In this document: piece by piece, positions 41,401-52,620 of the stretch
Layout: each line of letters begins with the position of its first letter
Numbering within the stretch: position 1 is the first letter of the stretch
Origin: Chlorokybus atmophyticus
Lineage: Eukaryota > Streptophyta > Chlorokybophyceae > Chlorokybales > Chlorokybaceae
Reading direction: 5' to 3'
Length of the DNA: 64,000 nucleotides
Assembly: GCA_009103225.1 (NCBI GenBank)
Contig: RHPI01003156.1
Coordinates: 598,537 to 662,536 of the forward strand
Translations under genes and position numbers: made by a program
Notes under the pieces: model-generated
Told to the model about the DNA's origin: nothing
Databases searched by the model: none
Seen by the model: the letters and a program-made list of their open reading frames with translations, nothing else

Positions 41401-42007
41401 ACTCTGGTTATTCAAGGGGAGCGCTTTCACGTCTCCAAGTGGCTCATGCCCAGGTACAACAGCGTGGTCGTCGACATGCTTGCCTCCACTGACTGCAACC
41501 AAGTGAGTTCGCACTGATTATGTTTGTGTGAGTAGTTGCGCAATGGCATTGTAATGTTTCGCTCAGTCCATTATCGTGTTTAAATCTTCAAAAGTACGGG
41601 AGTTGAGTATTGAAGACGAAAATGCTACCCCCATGTATTTTGCGGAGTTTTGTCACTCACCTCGCTCCCGACAGTCAACTCACAGTTGTGACAAAGGTGA
41701 ACAACTCTTGCTTATGCAGGCATTGTCATGCATGCATTAACCCGACATTGTGCAATCTGCTGAACTGCAAGCAACATGCCAACATATGCCAATTTGTCTG
41801 GTAGGATACTGTAGGGCCGTTGCTAGCACTGGTGGACATGAACAATGTGCCAATGGTCATAAGCCGCTGCGAACAATACTTGATAGAGCATCTCAAAACT
41901 CTGCCATTCTTGCTCAAAGGTATGGCGTGCAGAATGCCCAAAGCGTTTGCATCAACCATCTCATCAGAGCGGACATTTCCATTCGTGAGTTGGACGACCC
42001 ATAGATG
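41401..42007 (+). CDS. BTB/POZ-domain-like gene, fragmentary
   Basis: BTB/POZ domains dimerise and often serve as cullin-3 E3 ligase adaptors. Exon 41401-41502 reads TLVIQGERFHVSKWLMPRYN, the typical start of a BTB fold (GE.F.VSK.L...S), and ends at GTGAGT. A stretch near 41608-41690 (ELSIEDENATPMYFAEF) fits the central BTB strand. 41815-42007 reads LLALVDMNNVPMVISRCEQY followed by LIEHLKT, the helix where BTB proteins have LA..Y.....C..YL. Exon limits in the middle are unclear and one candidate exon (41719-41802) is stopped or out of frame, so the gene may be decayed. The frame running on at 42005-42340 (ALHNSLVKVLKAKRQ-like helix, then Ser/Phe/Pro-rich) may be its 3' end. Confidence 0.45.
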
Positions 42008-42417
42008 AAGCTGCTGGACAGTGCGACGCTGCACAACAGTTTAGTCAAAGTGCTCAAGGCCAAGAGGCAGCTGCTGGCGAGCTATCAACTTTTCACGCAA
42101 ATCAAACCGCTCACCGCAAATGCGTTTGGAGCAGTATCTCCAAACGCAATTGCAGGTTTCAGCTTTGGAGCTCCAGCTGCTCCGTTTGGTATACTATACC
42201 AAGCTAGTAGCTCTTCAACTCCCTTCTACTACAACCTCTTCATCAGCTATCTCTTACATTCAATACCCCAACAACACCATCTTCCCCGCATAGGCTTTAA
42301 AGGCTTGTGCAAGTCCATTTTTGCTTCATTATGTACATAGGGTCGTGCATGTGTTAAGCTTCAGCACACCCCTAACTTGCAAGTCCTCTTAGAGGTGTAT
42401 ATACAGCGCGCGCAAGA

Positions 42418-42668
<251 letters not shown>

Positions 42669-44074
42669 CTCATTAATGCACGTTGCATATGCTGTACAGA
42701 ATAGCAGACAAAGTTGCTTCTCAAGCAGCTTCGCATGCATGCAGGTGCTCTTCCTGCAATTACGTACAAATATCACCAGTTGCTGCAGACAGTAGGAATA
42801 GTAATATCAGTTATGTGTACTGACGTGTAGTCCAATCCTTGATGTTTACAAGATAATGCTCATTTTTAAAAAGGCATGTGATGACACGCTTGAAGTGACC
42901 TATTGAATCATTGACTATATTCAAGCATATTTGTTTTGGTATTGCAACATTGCACAAAAACTGCGCAACACGCATACACATGCGCGACAGATGCAACGGA
43001 CCCAGCATGATGTCATCATGCAGTTTGCTACTGTGACACTATTCATATGAACCACCGGGCTACTATCACTCGCTAACTTCACCATCCAAGTTACTGCCCA
43101 CACCCCGTTAGCCATAGCAAACAGTACATGCATGTAGTACATGCCCACATGGGCTGTGTGTGAATCATCATGTCATGTGCGCTTGATAAGCCATACTACA
43201 CGAAGCACGTGCGCATTGAGTCTTAATGTGTTAACTCGTAATTTTTATTGCCACATTCTGCGTCTCCTCCTCGCAAGTACAATACTTGCTGTATAGACTC
43301 TGGCGGTGGGGGCTAGTGGGCTTCGTCGTTGGCATCATTGTTGTTGTCTAAGACCTCGATTTGCCTGCCTGCCAGCGCCGTCTTAACCTCAGTCTGTGTG
43401 GTGGCAGCACTGCCAGCAAACGCTTGTCAATGACAATAGACGGTTGACTGCCTTTGCCTGCTATTGCCATGAAAAGCTGTTGGTATTTTTGCGGAATTCT
43501 CAGCCCCTGCTGCCTATTACTCTGCCTATCTTTACACATAGGTTCAAGTATCCAACCCCTTAGTCCTAGCTGCTTGCCTTGTTTGTTGTTTATGTGCTTG
43601 TTTGCTATGTGCTTAACCATGACCAATGGCGCCTCTATTGTACCATATACTTGCTGCTAGTGTGGAGCCAATCCGTGGAAAACTCTCAACACATCTTACA
43701 GCGTTTTTTGCTTTAAACTCTTGTACAAGTCACATAGAGTCTCCATGACAGACAGGAACTGAGCTGCATGCCGGCTTTATCCAGCGCCGCCCGCTGATGT
43801 GGCGGTCACTACCAGATCAGGACGGTTGTCCGTCGTCCGATCGCGCCGTTGCAACCCGTACGGCACAGTCAGCTGCCACCTTTGCGTCCTGTACAAAGCG
43901 ACAAAAACGATAAGCACAAAAGCAGATGAATGCTTTGTCTGTCGCCTGCGCCACGTGGCAGGGCGGCGGCGGCGGTGGTGTAGTGGAGCTGGTAGAGGTG
44001 GTGGTGGCGTCGGTGGAGCTGGTGGAGCTGGTGTAGAGAGTGATTCCTGTAACGTAGTGTTGGTCGGCGGGAGC
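42669..44074. other. Intergenic and 5' region of LACS
   Basis: No gene recognised from 42669 to about 43760. Upstream of the LACS start the DNA becomes GC-rich, with a CGG tract at 43962-43976 and GGTGGAGCT repeats to about 44035, likely 5' untranslated region. Confidence 0.5.
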
Positions 44075-47000
44075 ATGGCTCAGGACGACGCTGCGCGCAG
44101 GCGGCTGGGCGCTTTGCAGGGCCACCTGCGCGCAGTGTCGGACGCCGCAGCCGAGGGTGTGCGTGCGGAGATCGCTGCTGCAGCCGCTGCAGGCGAATTG
44201 CAGGTGGGTTGCAAGGCAGGTATTGGCTATATTGTGATCAGGCATTGCAAGTCGTCCTTGCGTGTGGACAACCCTAACGCACTTCCATGCAGCCCTCTCA
44301 TATGCTTAATGCTGTCGCTGTACTTGTTTGTTACATGCAGTTGGTGCAAGTTTTTCATTATGGGCAGGAACAATATGCTAGCGCATTGCACATGGTTCGT
44401 GTTGTTAAACGAGCTTGAAAAATTGCCAGCGCATTATGTAACGACAGTTGCTGTTGTATTACGCTTGTAGGCAAAGGAGTTCTACATTGATTCCGGTTAC
44501 AGCGCCATTTTGCCTGAGAAGTTGTCTGATTCCGACTCCTGGAAGGTGCACTACAGTGTTAAGCTTGTGCTGGCGCTTGTAGTTGCAGGTTGCAGTACGG
44601 ACATTTATAGACGAAATGTGATTGTTGCTGTTTGCGACATGCAATGTGTGACGCATGACAAATGCTTCATCACAGGTTCATCGGTCAGCGCAATCACCGT
44701 TGAAATTGCTTGACCGTTTTCCCGACGCGGACTCGGTTGAAACCTTGTACGACAATTTTGAACAAAGCGTCCAGAAACATGCAAACCGCCCATGCCTAGG
44801 CACACGCCAGGTTTGCAATAGTTTCAAACATGTTGTCGCAAAAGCAAGCATTGTTGCATGTCATGTCATGTCACATTGACTGTGCATGGCAGATCGGGCA
44901 AGATGGCACTGCAGGAGCGTACAAGTGGATGACATACGGTGAGGCCGGTGAACAAAGAACTGCCTGTGGGTCAGGCTTTATGCAGCATGGCATTCGTCCT
45001 GGTGGCAAGGTCAGGGAATGTCGCATGCACACACACTACCATCCCTTGGCGGGTACGCTGAGCATCATATAATACAACATGATGTAGGTCGGCTTGTACC
45101 TGCAAAACTGTGCGGAGTGGGTGCTGGCCGAGCAGGCTTGCAATGCGTACTCGATGGTGTCAGTTCCGCTATATGACACTTTGGGGCCGGATGTAGTGAA
45201 GTACATATGCAACCATGCTGAACTCAGTGCAGTCATTTGCTCCCCCGACAAAGTGGCAGGCCTGCTGGCGGCACTACATGACTGCCCTTCTGTCAAGGTG
45301 CGTGCATGCTCGCATTGTGAAAAAAATTGGGTCGTCAGGAGAGATACCTCACAAAGTGACAACCGTCGATTGACCATTGCACTGGCATGCAATAACCACA
45401 TCATGAAGTTGTTGGTAGTAGAGTGCCCTGACACAAGAAAACACCGAAATGTAGCTGGGTGCCATTTCCATCAGTTTGTGCATTCCTCACTGACCCTGTA
45501 AGCAGCTGGTGGTAGTGACTGGTGCGGCAGATGCTGCCCCTCGCGTGACAGTTCCTGCTGGCTGCGCTGTAGTATCGTGGGCTCGCCTACTGCAGGTACA
45601 TCTATTATCAGGACCTGGCAGATGTCTTTAGTGCTGTTACTGAGCTCTTTGCACTGAATAGGCAGGCAGAACGGTCCGGCATCCACATGTGCCTCCAAGG
45701 GGCAGCGAGGTTGCTACAATATGCTACACTTCCGGGACCACAGGAGTACCCAAGGGGGCTGTCCTATCTCATGCAAACATCATAGCAAACGCTGGAGGCT
45801 ATTATGTTGGTACAACTTGCACTTCAACGGTAAACGTGCACTTAGTTGGGTTGTGTATGTGATGTTTGTGATGTGCTTGAATTTAGCTCACAGCCAGCAA
45901 CACTGTGCATAGGACGTTCACATTTCATATCTGCCCTTGGCGCATATCTACGAGCGGGTGACCATGGTGCTTGGCATCCATTGTGGAACTGCAGTTGGGT
46001 TCTTCCAAGGAGACATCATGAAGCTTATGGATGACATACAGGTAGCTCACCTTCCCTTGCATGCTGCTCAGCATACAGCCGTCAACAAGAAGTTCTGGCG
46101 CAAGTCAGCCTGAATCTCTGTTGATGGCAGGAATTGAAACCCACCATCTTCATATCTGTTCCCCGCCTTTGGAATCGCATCTATGACAAGATCATGGCAA
46201 CAGTCAACGCCTCTGGCGGCATGCGTAAGCGCCTGTTTCATGCAGCATACAATGCCAAAAGGAACGCGATCCTACAGGGGCGACAAGCGTCGCCAGTTTG
46301 GGATAGATTGGTCTTCAACAAGATGCGACAAGCACTAGGCGGCCGCGTTCGGTACGTGGTTGACAGTCTCAAGTTGCGCAACGGACATGCTGTTGTGGTT
46401 CTCAGTTGGCAACAAATAGCGTGCCTCGGCATAGGTACCTTGGCACTGGTGCGTCCCCCATTTCTGCGGAGGTGTTCGACTTCATGCGCGTTTGCTTTGG
46501 AGCAAGGGTCGTTGAAGGCTACGGAATGACCGAAACATCTTGCGTGATTTCGATGACGCAGGTAATACCATGCACAGATCTGTCGGTCACAACTGGTCAC
46601 TTGCAAGCAGCATCAGTTGCAGACGGCTTCAGCTTAAAGAGTGGCATCACGCTCTCTGTAACTGCGTTAAGCACTAAGCCTGTTTGCAAAGTGTCCTGCA
46701 AAAAGTGATAGAGCTACCTTCATATTCCACTGGGCAGGAAGGTGATACGTCATCAGGTCATGTTGGGCCGCCTATCCCATGCATCGAGGTGAAACTTGAA
46801 GATGTGCCTGAAATGGACTACCGTCATAGCGACAAGCCATATCCGCGAGGCGAGATTTGCGTTCGAGGACCGTCAATATTTCAGGTAAGTTCAGCTTGCA
46901 TGTGTCGGTTGCTAGGCAGTGCTGCTGCTATGTGTTAGAACCCACGCACATAGCAGCAGCACACAGCCCGCGCCGAGGGATGTAGGCACGTTAATGTGGT

Positions 47001-47836
47001 TAGTTATGCCATTGAAAATCATGCAGGGATACTACAAGGATGAAGCGCAGACGCGGGAGGTTGTGGACCCAGAGGGGTGGCTGCATACAGGGGATGTTGG
47101 TCTGTGGCTTCCACAAGGCCAGCTGAAAATCATTGACCGAAAGAAGAACATCTTCAAGCTAGCACAGGTACGCAGCATACCATTGGGCGCAGCGAGATCA
47201 TGCATATTGTCCTGTCAACAGTGCTGAAATTACTTGGGACGCTGTTTATAGGGTGAATACATTGCACCTGAGAAGATTGAGAATGCTTATGTCAGGAGTC
47301 CATTGGTGTCACAGGTGGGTGCTGCTGGTCGCAGCGTGGTGTTGAAGCCTTGTGCGACGCGCTTGATAATTCACTTGCCTTGCAGGTTTTTGTCCATGGA
47401 GACAGCTTGACCTCATTCTTAGTAGCTGTAGTCATCCCAGATCCTGATGCACTGGCGCTATGGGCCAAGGAGAATGGCTACAAGGACAACACAAACATGG
47501 CAAGGCTTTGCGCTGATCCCAAAGTGGAGGCAGCAATTATTGCATCCTTAAAGCAAGCGGCTGCTCAAGCTCAGCTGCGCGGTTTTGAACAGGTAAGTGT
47601 ATATGATGCGATGCGATGTAAGATGAATACAACTATAGAAGCCTCAACGCCTCATGTATGATGGTCCGCAGGTCAAGGCCATCCGCGTTGTCCCGGAACC
47701 ATTCTCAGTTGAGAACGGGTTGCTTACACCGTCTTTCAAAATTAAGCGCCCACAGGCTGCGGCGGTCTTCGCGGACGCGATTGCAGAGCTGTATGCCCGA
47801 GTGAAGGCCAATGGCGAAGATGCCAACAGCCTGTGA
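44075..47836 (+). CDS. LACS: Peroxisomal long-chain acyl-CoA synthetase (LACS6/7 type)
   Basis: Activates long-chain fatty acids to acyl-CoA with ATP for peroxisomal beta-oxidation. Fifteen exons: 44075-44203, 44471-44545, 44676-44810, 44893-45009, 45088-45297, 45506-45595, 45662-45829, 45913-46041, 46131-46351, 46435-46561, 46738-46884, 47027-47167, 47252-47314, 47386-47592, 47672-47836. They join to 707 codons plus TGA, all in frame, the usual LACS length. The AMP-binding P-loop [11 protein letters not shown] is near residue 274, [11 protein letters not shown] follows, YGMTET is near 454, GWLHTGD near 535 and [20 protein letters not shown] after it. The N-terminus contains RLGALQGHL (residues 10-18), an exact PTS2 peroxisomal signal, as in plant LACS6/7. 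The C-terminus is NSL, at best a weak PTS1. [11 protein letters not shown] and the C-terminal FKIKRPQA also match LACS6/7. The ABC of this call is strong; only the acceptor at 45662 is unusual (AATAG). Confidence 0.96.
44102..44128 (+). other. PTS2 peroxisomal targeting signal in LACS
   Basis: Residues 10-18, R-L-(x5)-H-L, match the nonapeptide consensus [RK][LVI]x5[HQ][LA] exactly and sit at the normal distance from the start. Confidence 0.85.
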
Positions 47837-48109
47837 ACGCTCGCATCTAGCTCAGCATTCATCAGTGTGGGGTTGTGTACAGTGTAGTTGCCTACACCTT
47901 AGGCTGGATGACCTGAACTGACACCAGGTGCTGAGACCCAAACATTGTTGGAAAGTACAGCTCCGGTTTCAGTGCATGCAGTTGCACCGCAGACCATGGA
48001 AGCACAGTCAAGTGGTCACTGCATTTGCTCCCATTGTAACATCCTTGTGATGGGTTTCAACAACTGCATAAACATCTGTTCGGTATCTGCACTTGCAGAC
48101 GGCAGAGCC

Positions 48110-50441
48110 TCAATTGACTACTTGCTCAACATCGCTGTCATCAACAGCATCCATGCTGTTGTCGCGCAGCAGTGGCTTTGTGAGCGTGCTCTGGTCGTGA
48201 ACCTTTGCGCATGTATGCTTTCCAGTTGCGTTGCTGGAGCAGACATCAACCTCAACAGTCTGCAAGATCGTGGCGCTGATGAACCACCTGGTAAAGTACA
48301 GGTTGACATACACCATGAATAGAACAAGGGCCGCGGTGCAGATGCTGCTGGGATAGTAGAAGAGTGAGAAAAGGGTGCCGTCGCGGTCGTTGTCTAGTGT
48401 GGCGTAGCCTGAGGCGGTGAACGCCACGATGGCAGACAGCAGAGACGCGGTGAGGCACGCGGCCATGACGGCCACAAGGTTGCCGCGCCTGTTGGCCCTC
48501 GCTTTCCAGCTCAAATCCATCTTGAACCAGGGAAAGTAAGTCAACGCCCCCACAACGACCACTGCAAGCGCAAAGTAGAATGACAGCGTGCTCCCGAGCA
48601 CCCACGCCCCAACAGCCCTCCTCCTTGTGACACTTGCCGCCTGATTAGATTCATCCATATCCATAATCCATGCATCCGGCGGGTTGGAGAAGGACTGGTA
48701 TGTGACGCTCGCCATGAGCGTGGCCACGACAAGGAGGCCTCCAATAGCAGACGTGAACACCTCCCTGTCCGCGAACTCGTACTGCCACGAGCGCTTCGCA
48801 AGCCCCGTCAAGCACTGCTCCACCGTCACGCCTTCGGCTGTTTTTACCGCAGTGGGGTCACACTCGCACTCGTCGAGCAAGTACCTTACGCACTCGGCGC
48901 TCCCCGACTGCGCTGCGCAGTGCAGAGGCGTGCACCCCTGCTTGTCCACCATCGCGTCCAGGCTCGGCGGGTGTACGCTCTTGAGGCGCCTCAGCGTTAT
49001 GCCGTACAATGTGACGCGTTGGTGAGATGTGGTAAACAGGCGACTGCAGAGGTACTTGAGAACCTCAGCATTGCCTGAAGTAGCAGCAAAGTGCACCGGC
49101 GTCTCTCCCATTGTGTTCGCTTCATTGGGGCTCAGCCCGTAGACTTCCACCATCATCTTCACTATGTCCAAGTACACACTGCGCGCATCGTTCGTCACCG
49201 CGCTGTCCACAGTACCTGTAGTCGTCGTTGTGGTTGTGGTTTTACCCTTGTCTTTGTCATTGTTGTTATATCGATGTTATGTTAAAAAGCAGTCCGTGCA
49301 CAAGTATGTGTACAGCGGTCTATCGGAAACAAAGCACATTGCATTCCGCATGAGTGGTGACAAGTACCTTGCTTGAGATACAGATGGAGTGCCGTGTTCC
49401 CGTGCGATGTGAGGGCGTTGGCATGTTGTCCTCCATCTGCCGCCAGCAGCGCATTGACAATGCGCGGCTGGACCCTGCCGGACACGGCATGATGAAGGGG
49501 CATGTAGCGCGTGTCCGAGCGCCACAACTTGTGGATGTCGCGGCGTTCCAGCTCGGCCTCCCGTTCAATTCCGTCAAACAGCCGATTCGCCAGCACACTG
49601 TCCTTCGGGTCAAACTTGAAGTTGCGTATGTCCACGCGAACGTTGGGGATGGACAGGAGGATGTCGACAGCCTCGGCGTTGTCGCAGTCGGCCGCCACGT
49701 GGAGAGCCGTCTGGCCGTCGCAGCCGCCGAGCCCCCGTATTGGTGTCGCATTGACATCGGCGTGAAGGTAAAGCAACAGCCACTTGAGCACACTGATGTA
49801 CTGCCCGTCGTAGATATCTGCTCTTCGCGTGGCCTCCTCGCTCACTTCGCTGGGGCTTACTCTGGCTCTCTCTCTCCCCTGTCTCACGGCTATGTGCAGG
49901 AAACCAGCGTCGATTGGCCGACTATGGGCGCCGCAATCGCTCATGCCCTCCAGTGCTCTCATCACTGCAGGCCATCGGTTGCCTCGGACATCAGCTGCAC
50001 GCTTGAGCAAGTCCTTTGTAGCCGCTGCACATCCTGAGAGCCAAACCAAAGGTTGAACATGACTTCGTCCATAGCGACAACTCCCATCATCAGAACAGTA
50101 ATCTTTGTATACGATGTGCACATGCAGTTGCGTGTCCTGTCCTGTTAGCGTCCATGCTTATGACACAAGACATGACACCAGTGCGTCATGCATCACATGG
50201 CACAGACATGAGCACGCACAGACTAGCAGGCAGCAATGTATCCCTGACACGTCACACAGGATGTCGGTGTAACCGAGTTTTGGTGCCCCCCCCCCCTCCT
50301 GCGCGCACATCCACGCATGCACATGTGATCGCACGCGCATCCACGCACAAGCGCATGCACACTGCATTTACCTTTGCGCTCCTTCACTGTCGCCTCCTTT
50401 GCTGCAGTGTCCTGCGTGTACAACTTCACTGCGGGATCCAT
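48110..50441 (-). CDS. Ankyrin-repeat membrane protein with PGG-type domain
   Basis: Exons 50441-50372, 50033-49368 and 49215-48110 join in frame to 613 residues; phases are 1 and 1. Ankyrin-type repeats fill residues about 25-390, with clear units DGQTALHVAADCDNAEAVDILL, MPLHHAV, GNTALHLYLKQGT, MGETPVHFAATSGNAEVLKYL and CTPLHCAAQSGSAECVRYLL. From about 398 comes LLVVATLMASVTYQSFSNPP, the signature of the PGG domain (the C-terminal membrane module of plant ankyrin proteins such as ACD6), with four predicted membrane segments to about 555 and a short tail. ACD6-like proteins act in plant immunity and ion or signal regulation at membranes; the role here is unknown. The gene is convergent with LACS, 273 bp between stops. 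A CGG tract (sense strand) lies about 355 bp upstream of its start. Confidence 0.88.
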
Positions 50442-51146
50442 GCTGTAGGGTATCAAAAAGACATATCAAGGCGCAGCACTTGGTTGACTTGCCCCAGATT
50501 AGACTGAACTTCTTATGCCTGGCTTGCATGCAACCTGTGGTAAGCCGCCATCGCTATTTGTGACAACACAAACCTTGAAGACTTTCAAAACAAATTGTCC
50601 TGCCATAACCTAACCTGGATATCAGAACCAACACATTACGCACATAGCACTGCCAAACAGTCTTCACAACATAGTTAGTGGCTTTCAACCAAAACCCCGG
50701 CCGCACAAGAGAGCACTCCAAAGTCAAACACTCTACGCCGTGCGTGCAGTGTTGTTATCAGCAACTTACTCAAGGCACACTGAAGCAGCGGAGTAGCTGC
50801 GCCGCCGCCGCCGCCGCCGCCGCCGCCCAACCTGCCAGTGCGCTTGACCTTGTCCCGGCAAATGCTTTTTTGGGTCAGGGTCCGGTCGGGTCACGCGATA
50901 GTGAGATATCGGCAGGAGTGCTGAACCGGAGCAAGGATGACCAGGCGAACGGACCAGTAAGGTGCCGCCCTCAGTGTAAGAAAGCATTGCTGTTAGCTCA
51001 GATGCTGCTTCATGTAACAAACCGGGTGCCGCCATGGCAAGTCACTCCCCCCCTGTCTCCTGCTTTCCTTCCAATGTCAAACAACTCCGTGTAGGTTATG
51101 AAATTTGAGCAAACATATATGCGCGTGTGCATGACACTTGCGCTAA
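50442..51146. other. Upstream region of the ankyrin gene
   Basis: No further gene recognised. A (GCC)10 tract lies at about 50797-50827 and a low-complexity open frame passes through it. The GCC tract is CGG on the strand of the ankyrin gene. Confidence 0.5.
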
Positions 51147-51676
51147 TACCGTATTTACTCTTACAAACGCCCCCCTCAGCAAAAAGGCAGCGAAAGTGCC
51201 CTTTTACGGGCATTGTTTGCCCATAATGAAGCCCCCCTTACCCCCTTTAGAAGCCACACTTTTGCTCACTTTTCTCAAAACTCGAGCTAACATAGCCACA
51301 TGCTGACTAAATACGCGTCGCACATGCATGCCATTGATGTAATGGCTCGCATGTTGCAATCTGTGGCTCTTTTTAGTGGTATGATAAGTTTCACAGCCAC
51401 TGCGGAGCCAATGCAAAGTGCTTGGCAGAGACACGGGNNNNNNNNNNNNNNNNNNNNNNNNNNNNNNNNNNNNNNNNNNNNNNNNNNNNNNNNNNNNNNN
51501 NNNNNNNNNNNNNNNNNNNNNNNNNNNNNNNNNNNNNNNNNNNNNNNNNNNNNNNNNNNNNNNNNNNNNNNNNNNNNNNNNNNNNNNNNNNNNNNNNNNN
51601 NNNNNNNNNNNNNNNNNNNNNNNNNNNNNNGGGCTATAAATAAAGGGCTGGGGGCTTTATCAGAGTATATACTGTA
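51147..51676. mobile_element. Probable MITE with imperfect terminal inverted repeats around an N gap
   Basis: The left end begins TACCGTATTTACTCTTACAA followed by ACGCCCCCCT; the right end, read in reverse complement, begins TACAGTATATACTCTGATAA followed by AGCCCCC. These pair as imperfect terminal inverted repeats of about 28 bp. The interior has pyrimidine-rich CCCCCTTA blocks and a 193-base N gap (51438-51630). No transposase is visible. Non-autonomous DNA transposon is the best reading. Confidence 0.55.
51438..51630. other. Assembly gap of 193 N
   Basis: A run of N flanked on both sides by GGG, within the probable MITE. Confidence 1.
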
Positions 51677-52620
51677 CTATTAAGTAGCTGATATACATGG
51701 GTGAATATTTTATACAAATAACATGTAGATTACATAAAACTGCACTTAAACAAACCAATGTGTTGCACGTCTAAAACAGTTCTTACCATAATGATAAAAT
51801 TGTTGATGTCGCTTTAACATTAATGATCGAACTCGTAATTCGTATGCACAAAATACAATGTTACCACGCTACAAATGCAAAAGTACATTCTTAATATGCA
51901 CGGCATGCAATAACTTGATTTACAAAAGGATCGTAGGCTGTAACGTGCTAGAAATCATATTGTAGTGCAAGCATTGCAATGTAGCTGGAAGTACTCTTTT
52001 AAAAAATTATGGGCACACTATAACAAAATGCATGGTATGATCGGGTAATTTAAGTTGCAAACATGATTAGTTTATAAATCTGTGAAAACAAAATCCATAA
52101 ACTGATGTGCTACGAACCATAAGATATAATTTGCGCATATGTACCATTCAGAAATTTGCACTTCACTTGCCTGCTCAAACAATTTTTTATGTCCATATGT
52201 TCATACGCAAAAGGCCACCATACCACCTTAACCCCTTCAGAAGTGCAGACTGTCGTCATGTGCCGTGCATCATGCGCACATTTTCGTGCGCTATTTTCAC
52301 CAACGGCCGCGGAAACGGGACCCGGGCAAAAAGGGCAAAAAGTAGCGGAAACACCAGAGCTGCCAGCTGGCAAGAGTTTGTGCGGCATAGGGTTTTCTTC
52401 CTGGGCGGCGGCGGCGGCGGCGGGATTGGTGTGTTTGAGGGCGACGACTTTCAGGTGGCTGTCGGCGACGCCGTCCCTCTGCGTGGATGACCATCATGAT
52501 GGCACAAAGATGCCCATGGCGTAACTTGCTCAGCTGATCGTGCAGCGAGTGGTTGCTTAAGGGGCTGTGTGCTGGGGCGCTGGTTAGGGTTTTCCGGCCT
52601 CTGGCGTGAGCGCAGCAAGC
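51677..52620. other. AT-rich intergenic DNA, then the RER1 5' region
   Basis: AT-rich with no gene to about 52200. A GGC tract lies at 52404-52422, about 200 bp upstream of the RER1 start, in a GC-rich stretch likely to be the promoter or 5' untranslated region. Confidence 0.5.

Noticed and set aside
49354-50037. A 227-codon plus-strand frame
   Set aside because: It is the antisense of ankyrin exon 2, which has clear ankyrin motifs and matching splice phases.
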